Assembly (NCBI GenBank): GCA_025363205.1
Contig: JANYEI010000038.1
Span: forward strand, 16,047 to 80,046
DNA from: Frigoribacterium sp.
GTDB lineage: Bacteria; Actinomycetota; Actinomycetes; Actinomycetales; Microbacteriaceae
Direction of reading: 5' to 3'
DNA: 64,000 bases
The notes under the pieces were generated by a model. The model did no database searches. It was not told the DNA's origin and saw nothing but the letters and a program-made list of their open reading frames with translations. The position numbers and the translations under genes were made by a program. The first letter of the stretch is position 1. Every line of letters begins with the position of its first letter. Positions 54,747 to 61,547 of this stretch are shown here, in pieces.

Positions 54747-55958
54747 ATGCATGACGCCGCCCTGCTCCTCATCGAAGTCGGGGCCGTACTGCTCGGACTG
54801 AGCCTGCTGTCCCGGCTCGCCGACCGGATTGGAATCTCGGCCATCCCGTTTTACCTGCTCGCCGGACTCGCCTTCGGCGTCGGGGGTTTCGTGCCGTTGG
54901 AGGCAGGAGACGACTTTTTCACCATTGGGAGCGAGCTTGGCGTGATCCTCCTGCTGGTCATGCTGGGATTGGAATATTCGCCGACCGAGCTTGTCTCCAG
55001 CCTCAAACGGTCCCGCAGGGCAGGCATTCTCGATGCACTTCTCAATGCGGTGCCCGGCGCGGCCTGTGCGCTCATTCTCGGATGGGGTCCGGTGGCCGCA
55101 GTGGCACTCGCGGGCATCACGTGGGTATCTTCTTCGGGGGTGATTGCCAAGGTGCTTCGGGATTTGCGGCGATTGGGCAACCGGGAGACGCCGACGATCC
55201 TGTCAATCCTGGTGATCGAGGATCTCGCGATGGCCTTCTACCTTCCCGTGCTCTCGGCGCTGGTGATCGGCACCGGAGTGCTCGTGGGAGCGACAGCGTT
55301 GGTCATCGCGGTCCTGGTCGTCGCGGTGATTCTCTACCTAGCGCTGAGGCACGGTCGCGTCATTTCGGGACTCTTCGCCGCCAACCACTCTGAGTCTCTC
55401 CTGCTCGGTGTTCTCGGACTTACCATGCTGGTGGCCGGAATCGCCCAGGAGGTCAATGTGTCGGCGGCCGTTGGCGCATTCCTGGTTGGCATCGCCCTTT
55501 CCGGCCGGGTGGCGCACAATGCACAACAGCTTCTCGCCCCGCTTCGCGACCTGTTCGCCGCCATTTTCTTCGTCTTCTTCGGCCTCGCAACCGAGCCGGG
55601 CAGTATCCCGCCGGTGCTTGTGCCGGCCGCCATTCTCGCGGTGGTCACCATCGCTACGAAGACCTTCACCGGCTATCGTGCGGCCGCGGCGGCGGGCATC
55701 GGTCTACCGGGTCGCTGGCGCACGGGCTTCGCACTCACGCCCCGTGGTGAGTTCTCGATCGTGATCGCCGGACTCGCTGCCGGCTCCGGTATCGAGCCGC
55801 GGCTCGCGCCGCTGGCTACCGCCTATGTGCTGCTGACAGTGATCGCCGGCCCGATCCTGGCCAGGATGACGGATGCCGCCTGGTTCCGTCGCTGGATCAG
55901 CATGCGGCAAGAGCGGCTGCGGGTGCGGGCGGCAGGCGCGGCGTCGAAGCCGTCCTGA
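54747..55958 (+). CDS. khtU: Cation:proton antiporter, KhtU/CPA2 type
   Basis: 403-residue membrane antiporter with about 12 transmembrane helices and no cytoplasmic RCK domain. Features are an N-terminal LLSRLADRIGISAIPFYLL segment, GVILLLVMLGLEYS in helix 3, SSSGVIAKVLRDLRRLGNRET and FLVGIALSGRVAHNAQQLL, which match the CPA2/KefB-like family. The C-terminal tail is short and basic. It pairs with the KhtT-like subunit upstream, which probably gates it. It should exchange K+ (possibly Na+) for H+ across the cytoplasmic membrane. The short spacing indicates one transcript with khtT. Confidence 0.85.
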   Translation: MHDAALLLIEVGAVLLGLSLLSRLADRIGISAIPFYLLAGLAFGVGGFVPLEAGDDFFTIGSELGVILLLVMLGLEYSPTELVSSLKRSRRAGILDALLNAVPGAACALILGWGPVAAVALAGITWVSSSGVIAKVLRDLRRLGNRETPTILSILVIEDLAMAFYLPVLSALVIGTGVLVGATALVIAVLVVAVILYLALRHGRVISGLFAANHSESLLLGVLGLTMLVAGIAQEVNVSAAVGAFLVGIALSGRVAHNAQQLLAPLRDLFAAIFFVFFGLATEPGSIPPVLVPAAILAVVTIATKTFTGYRAAAAAGIGLPGRWRTGFALTPRGEFSIVIAGLAAGSGIEPRLAPLATAYVLLTVIAGPILARMTDAAWFRRWISMRQERLRVRAAGAASKPS

Positions 55959-55991
55959 GCTCCGATGTTGGAGCTTTGGTGCAGGCAAACT

Positions 55992-56243
55992 TCACACCGG
56001 CGCAAACCGTCGCATGCTTCGACCGTCAACCTCAACATCGCCGAGAAACATCTCGCGCTCACGCACCCACAGCCCGAACTCTCCATAGAGTGCGCGATAT
56101 ACGACCAGCGGCTCCTCGGTTTCCGAGTGTTTAGCCGACCCGATCACCTCGTACAGGTTGCCCTTGTAGTGCCGGTAGATCCCCGCGGGAATCTCGGCAA
56201 AGGATTCAACCCCGTGTGATTCAACCCCGTGTGATTCGGCCAT
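55992..56243 (-). CDS. DUF1653 family protein
   Basis: 83-residue protein of unknown function. The DUF1653 core is visible: IPAGIYRHYKGNLYEVIG, AKHSETEEPLVVYRAL, GLWVREREMFLG and a final VEVDGR segment. The first 14 residues MAESHGVESHGVES come from two to three copies of a 15-bp repeat (56203-56232 and beyond), an extension before a typical family start. The start at 56243 keeps this extension; a shorter start would be near the second ESHG. It stands alone between khtU (convergent) and the EEP gene (divergent). No role is known. Confidence 0.8.
   Translation of the reverse strand: MAESHGVESHGVESFAEIPAGIYRHYKGNLYEVIGSAKHSETEEPLVVYRALYGEFGLWVREREMFLGDVEVDGRSMRRFAPV
56203..56232 (-). repeat. 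Two tandem 15-bp units at the start of the DUF1653 gene
   Basis: GATTCAACCCCGTGT occurs at 56203-56217 and again at 56218-56232, with a partial third copy following. On the minus strand it encodes ESHGV repeats in the N terminus. Confidence 0.82.
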
Positions 56244-56287
56244 TCCAGAAGGCTAGCGTCTGGGCGCCCTCGGTATCGCGACGACCG

Positions 56288-56293
56288 TAGGCT
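56288..56293 (+). promoter_or_regulatory. Leaderless -10 element TAGGCT for the EEP gene
   Basis: TAGGCT ends 6 nt before GTG 56300; no Shine-Dalgarno is seen. Confidence 0.55.
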
Positions 56294-56299
56294 GGATGT

Positions 56300-57124
56300 G
56301 TGACGGATATTCCCCTCCTCGGCCCCGTCGACGCCCCCCAGTTGCAGGTGATGAGTTTTAACATCCGTCGGCGGCTGCCGCGCCTGCTGCCCGGTAATCC
56401 TGATCGGTGGAGTAGACGCCAGCCCCTGATGGCTCGGCTTCTTGTCTCGGAGCTCCCAACAATTGTCGGGGTGCAGGAGGCTCTGCCGGACCAAGCTAAA
56501 TTCCTGCGAGGTGCCCTCGGGGATAATTACCGGTCGATCGGTTATGGACGAAACGCCGATCGTCGTGGCGAAGGCTGTCCCGTGTTCTACGACGGTCGCC
56601 GGCTCACACTGCTCTGCTGGGAGCAGACCGCGCTCTCGGATACCCCGAGCGTCGCCGGCTCCAGTACCTGGGGCAACAAGGTTCCGAGAGTACTTATCGA
56701 TGCCACCTTTCGTGACCGGATCACCGGCAACAAATTCAGGGTTTTGAACACTCATTTCGATCATCGATCCCGAAATGCTCGCATCCATTCTGCCTCGCTG
56801 GTGAGGGCGCTTGTCGCGTCCGGCACCCTTCCGGCCATCGTGACCGGCGACTTCAACACGAGTGTCGGTTCGCTCCCTTACGCGGCCATCACCGCCGAGG
56901 GTACGCTCGTGGACACATGGGATGTCGCGGCGGACCGTGTAACGGACGCCTGGGGAACTTTCCTCGACTATCAACCCCCGCGCCTCGACCACAAGCGCAT
57001 CGACTGGATCCTCGCGACGCCGGGGATAACGGTCTCAAGGACCGCCATCAACGTCGCCCAGTTCGACGGCAGTTGGCCCTCGGACCACGCGCCGGTGCAG
57101 GCGATCATCACCCTGCCGAGGTAA
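56300..57124 (+). CDS. Endonuclease/exonuclease/phosphatase family protein
   Basis: 274-residue EEP-superfamily enzyme. Motifs: MSFNIRRRLPRLLPG at the start, VGVQEALPDQ with the metal-binding Glu, LNTHFDHRSRNARI, TGDFNTSVGSLPYA, RLDHKRIDWILAT and the C-terminal PSDHAPVQA. All catalytic positions are present. No signal peptide, so it is likely cytoplasmic. GTG 56300 is fixed by the leaderless promoter. It resembles exported sphingomyelinase/nuclease-like EEP proteins only in the fold. Substrate unknown. Confidence 0.83.
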   Translation: MTDIPLLGPVDAPQLQVMSFNIRRRLPRLLPGNPDRWSRRQPLMARLLVSELPTIVGVQEALPDQAKFLRGALGDNYRSIGYGRNADRRGEGCPVFYDGRRLTLLCWEQTALSDTPSVAGSSTWGNKVPRVLIDATFRDRITGNKFRVLNTHFDHRSRNARIHSASLVRALVASGTLPAIVTGDFNTSVGSLPYAAITAEGTLVDTWDVAADRVTDAWGTFLDYQPPRLDHKRIDWILATPGITVSRTAINVAQFDGSWPSDHAPVQAIITLPR

Positions 57125-57375
57125 GCGCGCACGCTTGATCCCGCTCCCCGCTCCCCCGTTCTCAACACACTGATTTCACACAGGTGTGGACGTCGTCCCC
57201 GGTGCAGGGGGTGAGTTCGGTGCTCTGGGCCGATTCTTAGCACCCCCGTTGATCGGGGAAGAAGGTGCCTCGTGTTCGACATTATCCCGCCCGTCGTCGA
57301 GACCCGGGACTTTTTGTCTTTTCGATACCGCACTTCGGAGAGCAGTCCCTGGCGAGGATCCTCCGTTTAATCCAT

Positions 57376-57409
57376 CCGGTGGACAGAAACAACCGGTGGA
57401 CAGAAACAC
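57376..57409 (+). repeat. Direct 17-bp duplication at the start of the rtcB remnant
   Basis: CCGGTGGACAGAAACAA (57376-57392) is repeated as CCGGTGGACAGAAACAC (57393-57409). The second copy leads into the rtcB-like reading frame. Confidence 0.8.
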
Positions 57410-57749
57410 TGAGAAAGAAATCGACGACCGCCTCCTGAGCTGGGCGAGCAATCTCAGTGAAAAAGCCGGGACCCAGGGTCGTGCCACAGCAATGATTTTA
57501 TTCATCTCCCCTCGGCTTGCCCTCATGCCGGATGCCCGCCTTGGCCTACTCGCGGGGTGCCGCTCGCAAGACCTTCACTCTCGAGCAGCGTCGGGAGGCG
57601 ATGGTGGGCAGCAAATATCGGAACACCGAGACGTTCCTCGACGAGATTTCGGCGGCCCATAAGGCCATCGACCAGGTGATGGCAGAGGCGGCTGAGCTCG
57701 TAACCAACGTGCGCACGCTGCACCAAATGGTGATTGAGAAAGCGACTAG
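57396..57749 (+). pseudogene. rtcB: Collapsed rtcB (RNA ligase) remnant
   Basis: Both ends of an RtcB RNA ligase are readable in about 350 bp instead of the usual 1.2 kb. The start has DRLLSWASNLSEKAGTQG and PRLALMPDARLG, which match the RtcB N terminus (LLSWAS, LALMPDAHLG). About bases 57547-57750 read SRGAARKTFTLEQRREAM, FLDEISAAHKAIDQVMAEAA, then TLHQM, which match the RtcB C terminus (SRGAAK, IDQVMADA, RHTLHQ). The final VNVKGD-stop is preserved as degraded GCGACTAG with one base missing. The two parts are in different frames, joined near 57545 after loss of roughly 280 codons including the metal-binding and GMP-histidine core. It cannot be functional. Confidence 0.78.
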
Positions 57750-57867
57750 CACTCCGGATGTGGCGTTGCGGAGGAGACTCCAGGGCGCTATATCTGTGCG
57801 CGAGCTTGGGCGTGAGCGCGTGCCGAGCGTGGGCGCGAGCCCGACCCTGTGCCCGGCACGAGTTCAT

Positions 57868-57943
57868 ACCCGGGTCGCCCCAGTACCCGGGTCGCCCCAG
57901 CACCCGACACCCAGCACCCAGCACCCGGCACCCAGCACCCTCT
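57868..57943 (-). repeat. Compound tandem repeat (17-bp x2, then 7-bp x6) just past the 13E12 stop
   Basis: Two 17-bp units (57868-57884, 57885-57901; ACCCGGGTCGCCCCAGT) are followed by six heptamers of the ACCCAGC type (57902-57943). On the minus strand it is G-rich (GGGTGCT units), possibly able to form G-quadruplex structure. It lies immediately downstream of the HNH gene stop at 57955 and borders the rtcB remnant. Confidence 0.82.
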
Positions 57944-57954
57944 CGCGCACACCC

Positions 57955-59397
57955 TCAACTCGCCGCAGCACAGAGTTCTCGCAGGGCTTCGCTCTTGGAT
58001 GGCAGAGGAATCGGCACTTGGTCGGGGTCCACATCGATCGGAGGAATCAGCACGAAACCGTCCTCCGCTTGCTGGATCTCCCAGTGATTATTGTGGCAGA
58101 GCAGATGGTGATGTCGGCAGAGCAGGATTCCATCGTCGATGTTCGTGCTGCCGCGGTCTCGCGTCCAGTGTTTGGTGTGGTGGGCCTCGGTCCAGGATGG
58201 CGGTCGGTCACATCCGGGGAACATGCATCCGCCATCGCGAATCGCGAGAGCTTGCCGTTGCTTACGCGTGTACAGCCGACGTTCGCGGCCCACGTCGAGC
58301 GCGTGGCCGCTGTCGTCGAAAAGAATCGACTCGATGGTCGACGAACAAAACGCGCGTTGGATGGTTTCGATGCTCGCGGGATCGAGCTGGCCCTCGAGGC
58401 GGCCGTGAGCATGAGGGTGAGGGTGGCCGTAGGCGTGGTCCTGAGTATGGCCCGCGCTCGCACCCATGGCCTCGCCATCGCTCTCGTTGAGAGCCGCATT
58501 CAGCACGAGCAGATGCACCACGGGTGCACCCGATCCCAACAGCTGGGACGAGTCGGCGGCCGCACCCTGGCGAAGCAGTTCCACGAACACGTCGGAGGCA
58601 AGCTGCGCCGTCGACCGAGTATCGTCGGTGATCTGCTTTGCTCGCTCGAAGTCTGTACTGCCAGCATCCACGAATCGCGGCCCGCCACGTCGTGGTGACG
58701 TTGCCCGATCCCAGAGGTCTGAGGTGATCGTGGCTGTCTCGGGATCCATCAGCCACGTTAATCGGCTCATTCCGTCGGGAAGACGGGCAAAGGTGAGGCT
58801 GCGCGCGTCACGCCGCTCGTTCTCACGTTCGGCGATGCCCGCCTCGTCCAACTCGTCCCGTAGTTCGCGGGCACGCCGAAAAAGGCGATCGGTATCGAGG
58901 GTCTCCGATTCGCTGCATAGCCGTTTGGTTGCCTCCGTAAGAACGCTTTCCGAAACTCGGGCGCTCGGTTCGCCGAGGCCGGCACGGATCGAATCAGCAG
59001 CGCCGACAGACAGGGCACCCTGGCGCACCGCCTGCCCAAGGGCGTGCCGCCAGGAGTGCGGATCGGCAGCATCCTGCACCAGGGTGCCGACGCGCACCGC
59101 TGCGGCCGCTTCTCGCCCCGAAAGTCCGGTGGTAACGCGAACCAGCTCGATCGCCGTTCGATGACCGGTGCGCTGGGCTAGCCCATCGTGGCCGAGAGAT
59201 ATGGCGGATCGTCGCGCTATTTCGCCGGCGATCACCGCCGCCGCTGTGCCCATCAGGCGCTGGGCGTCAGCTGACCGTCGAGCGACCTGAAGGAGGGCAT
59301 CGTCAGCGAGGGCGCGATAGGCCGTGACATCCCTCGACAACGCCTCGGCAGCAGCTACTGCCGAGTTGAACTGTGGGAGAAGGTCGGGGGTGGACAT
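57955..59397 (-). CDS. 13E12/DUF222-family HNH endonuclease
   Basis: 480-residue protein of the actinobacterial 13E12 repeat family. The N-terminal DUF222 helical domain includes SLGHDGLAQRTGHRT and VTTGLSGREAAAAVRVG. The C-terminal HNH nuclease has CMFPGCDRPPSWTEAHH and LCRHHHLLCHNNHW, with Cys pairs and HNH histidines intact. A His-rich GHTQDHAYGHPHPHAHG insertion occurs near residue 325. A perfect LexA (SOS) box overlaps its -10 region, so it is predicted to be DNA-damage inducible. Transcription runs to a compound repeat. These genes are multicopy in many actinobacteria; whether they are selfish elements or host functions is unsettled. Confidence 0.86.
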   Translation of the reverse strand: MSTPDLLPQFNSAVAAAEALSRDVTAYRALADDALLQVARRSADAQRLMGTAAAVIAGEIARRSAISLGHDGLAQRTGHRTAIELVRVTTGLSGREAAAAVRVGTLVQDAADPHSWRHALGQAVRQGALSVGAADSIRAGLGEPSARVSESVLTEATKRLCSESETLDTDRLFRRARELRDELDEAGIAERENERRDARSLTFARLPDGMSRLTWLMDPETATITSDLWDRATSPRRGGPRFVDAGSTDFERAKQITDDTRSTAQLASDVFVELLRQGAAADSSQLLGSGAPVVHLLVLNAALNESDGEAMGASAGHTQDHAYGHPHPHAHGRLEGQLDPASIETIQRAFCSSTIESILFDDSGHALDVGRERRLYTRKQRQALAIRDGGCMFPGCDRPPSWTEAHHTKHWTRDRGSTNIDDGILLCRHHHLLCHNNHWEIQQAEDGFVLIPPIDVDPDQVPIPLPSKSEALRELCAAAS

Positions 59398-59414
59398 AAC
59401 TCAATCTTTCACCT

Positions 59415-59430
59415 TCGAACGTATGTTCGA
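59415..59430 (-). promoter_or_regulatory. LexA (SOS) box TCGAAC-N4-GTTCGA overlapping the 13E12 promoter
   Basis: TCGAACGTATGTTCGA is a perfect 6-4-6 inverted repeat, matching the LexA box of Gram-positive bacteria (CGAACRNRYGTTCG). It lies 17 bp before the ATG at 59397. A plausible promoter overlaps it: TTGCCA (59445-59440) and TACGTT (59423-59418) with a 16-bp spacer. Confidence 0.82.
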
Positions 59431-59674
59431 TAGATGAGGTGGCAAATCTGTGCACAACCTTTTTGAGGTGGTTCGGTGGAGGAGAGGTGTTCAAGCGGTG
59501 CCCACAGGGACAGTAATGGTCAACAGGAACACTGGTGGCCGGAGGAACGCGAATCGGCCCGGTGGGGGAAAGCTGGCCCGGTGGAAAAAGTTGACCAAGA
59601 AGAGCCGAGGTGGCGCGACCAAGAGACAATGCGCGCCGGGGAATTCCCGAGGCGTGATACGAGTTGCGCCTCCC

Positions 59675-59920
59675 ATGAGCAATAAAGTAACCATGTACGG
59701 AGCCGAATGGTGTATCGACTGCCGCCGTTCGAAGAAGGTGCTCGACACGCTGGGCGTGGACTACGACTACGTGGACCTCGAAGCAGACCTCACCGGTGCC
59801 GACCGCGCAATCGCTATCAGCGGGCGCACCAACATCCCGGTGATCCAGTTCGCCGATGGAAGTCATTTGGTGGAGCCGAGCGATTCAGAGCTGCGGGAGA
59901 AAGTCACTTCTTCCCACTGA
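59675..59920 (+). CDS. Glutaredoxin/mycoredoxin-like protein
   Basis: 81-residue thioredoxin-fold protein. The active-site CxxC is WCIDC at residues 12-16, followed by RRSKKVLDTLGVDYDYVDL and the cis-proline region TNIPVIQF with DGSHLVEPSD. It fits the mycoredoxin branch of actinobacteria, which reduces mixed disulphides with mycothiol. ATG 59675 is chosen by family length; no strong Shine-Dalgarno is seen. It could serve the glutathione-peroxidase-like enzyme encoded at 41447. The upstream 59431-59674 gap holds no clear gene. Confidence 0.85.
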   Translation: MSNKVTMYGAEWCIDCRRSKKVLDTLGVDYDYVDLEADLTGADRAIAISGRTNIPVIQFADGSHLVEPSDSELREKVTSSH

Positions 59921-59926
59921 GGTGCT

Positions 59927-60091
59927 TCAGGTGCGCAGTATCCGGTCACCGTGATCCTCGCTAACGCTGATGAGGTTGTATCCGAGCTCATCGCGGGCTT
60001 TCCCCACTAGCGTGTCCGGATCCGCCGCAACCACTTGGGTGAGCCATTTGTCTTTGCCAGCCAAGGCCCACGACCCGTGCCGCGCACGCAC
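59927..60091 (-). CDS. Small possible ORF, unknown
   Basis: 54 residues from GTG 60091; the codons are GC3-rich and the sequence is amphipathic and plausible (KDKWLTQVVAADPDTLVG, ARDELGYNLISVSEDHGD). The open frame continues upstream of the GTG without a recognised start, up to a TGA near 60203. No Shine-Dalgarno or -10 was found, so this may be a decayed gene 3' end rather than an expressed small protein. It converges with the glutaredoxin gene. Confidence 0.35.
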   Translation of the reverse strand: MRARHGSWALAGKDKWLTQVVAADPDTLVGKARDELGYNLISVSEDHGDRILRT

Positions 60092-60410
60092 GACGGGGCC
60101 CCAACCTCGAGTTGTGAGCCGGAACGGGCCACTCAGACCCGGTAAAAGCCAACGCGATCCGGCAAGTGCTCCCGCTGAGTGGCGAGCGGAACTCGTTCAC
60201 TGCGTGAGGGCATGTCGTTCTCGCCAGTCACTAGGCATGCTCGATGGCAACAGCGAGCAGGTGAGTGGGATCGGCGTCACGGGCGGCCCCGAGGTGACGT
60301 TGCTGCTCAACGGTGATACCGATCCCGCTTCAATTCTGACCGGGGCCGCCCTCGCTCACGCGGGCACAGGTCACCTGATGATCCCGGTCTGGCCGTTTAA
60401 GTCTGCGACG
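60092..60410. other. 319-bp region with no clear gene
   Basis: Between the small ORF and jetD. A short forward frame from ATG 60238 has GC3-rich codons (GVTGGPEVTLLLNGDTD) but runs without a stop into the opposite strand of jetD, so a gene is not supported. It may be a remnant. No repeats, RNA gene or operator were recognised. Confidence 0.5.
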
Positions 60411-61547
60411 CTACCGCGCCTGCACCCGCTCGAACGCGGCCTCCACGACCGCCCAGGGAATTCTCTCCTGCTCGAGCCGAACGGAAGGCCCGTATGTGCT
60501 CGACCGAAGCATCTCGAGAACGGCTTGTTCGGGCTCGGTGAGCAGCGACAGCGACTGCACATTCTGGTCCAGTTCGTTCGCCCACAGCGGGCGATTGTCG
60601 AGCAGTGTCGTTTCATCCATCAGGATCGACTCTGCCCGCGGAAAATAGCTGCGGAATCGATTGAGGATGGCGAAACCGTGCGTATCGAGATCGCCCCAAT
60701 AAACAATGCGTGCGGATGCCAGCCAGGGCAGCCGGCTCAGCACATCGACCGCGTAGCCCTGTTTCGCAATCACGACCGCGCCCTCGACATCACCGAATGA
60801 GTAGGCACACTGCAGGTTTTCGCAGACGATCACGACCCGCGGATGCCAGCGCAGCGCGGCGAGTACGTTCGGCTCTGCAGAGAAATCGCCTAGACCACCG
60901 AGCTCGGTCCTGAGCTGCGGATCGAGCACCCGGAGGGTCAGCAGCTTTTCGAGAGTTCGCAGCCCGAACCCGTCTCCCTCATCGCCCGCGGTCGCTCTGC
61001 GAAGCGCTGTGCACAGTGCGCGGTGAGTCTCGAACCACTTGCTGTCGACCCCGGGGATCGGAAGCTGCCGCGGAAGCAGGCCCGAGGTCGGATGCCGCTC
61101 GACCCAGCGCAGGAATTCCCGCGTCTGCTGCCACTCGAGCGACGACAGAGACACAAGTCGAGTGAAGGTTGTTCGATCAAGTGGCCGAACCGCGTGCCAA
61201 TCGCCTGCCAGTTCCTGCAGCCGCTCGTTTGCACGATTCCACTCCTTCGCCCGCCCGACGAAGGTCGCCAACTCCGGTGCCGAATCAAATCGGACGTGGG
61301 TGGGTATGAGTTGCGAGCCAGTGCGCCATGATCGTTGCGCCGTCACAATGTGCAGGGAAGTCGCGAGGTTCATCCAGTCGCGTGCCCATCGTGCGGTCCC
61401 CTCGAAATCGGCGAGGGCCTCCTTCTCTTCGGGTGCGCCGAGCGCCAACGAGAGGGGCCAGGAACCGGCACCGTCAATGGACCAGGAACGGAAGTTCTTC
61501 TCGAAGCGCACCGCGGCCTCGCCGCGCACGGTCGCGACCGACTTCAT
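60411..61547 (-). CDS. jetD: Wadjet system nuclease subunit JetD (DUF3322/DUF2220)
   Basis: 378-residue nuclease subunit of the Wadjet anti-plasmid complex. The N-terminal DUF3322 part runs to about residue 180; the C-terminal DUF2220 part is a TOPRIM-like catalytic domain with the Glu in VVIVCENLQCAYSF and Asp pair in YWGDLDTHGFAILN. It is expected to cut circular DNA after the SMC motor JetC extrudes loops. Its ATG overlaps the jetC stop (ATGA), so the two are coupled. The genes jetA and jetB are expected beyond the window end, upstream of jetC. All catalytic residues seen are intact. Confidence 0.9.
   Translation of the reverse strand: MKSVATVRGEAAVRFEKNFRSWSIDGAGSWPLSLALGAPEEKEALADFEGTARWARDWMNLATSLHIVTAQRSWRTGSQLIPTHVRFDSAPELATFVGRAKEWNRANERLQELAGDWHAVRPLDRTTFTRLVSLSSLEWQQTREFLRWVERHPTSGLLPRQLPIPGVDSKWFETHRALCTALRRATAGDEGDGFGLRTLEKLLTLRVLDPQLRTELGGLGDFSAEPNVLAALRWHPRVVIVCENLQCAYSFGDVEGAVVIAKQGYAVDVLSRLPWLASARIVYWGDLDTHGFAILNRFRSYFPRAESILMDETTLLDNRPLWANELDQNVQSLSLLTEPEQAVLEMLRSSTYGPSVRLEQERIPWAVVEAAFERVQAR

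Noticed and set aside
57301..57320. DosR-like half-site GGGACTTTTTGTC before the rtcB remnant
   Set aside because: The right half is one base out of register and not palindromic.
57902..57943. Heptamer array considered as a CRISPR
   Set aside because: Units are 7 bp with no spacers.
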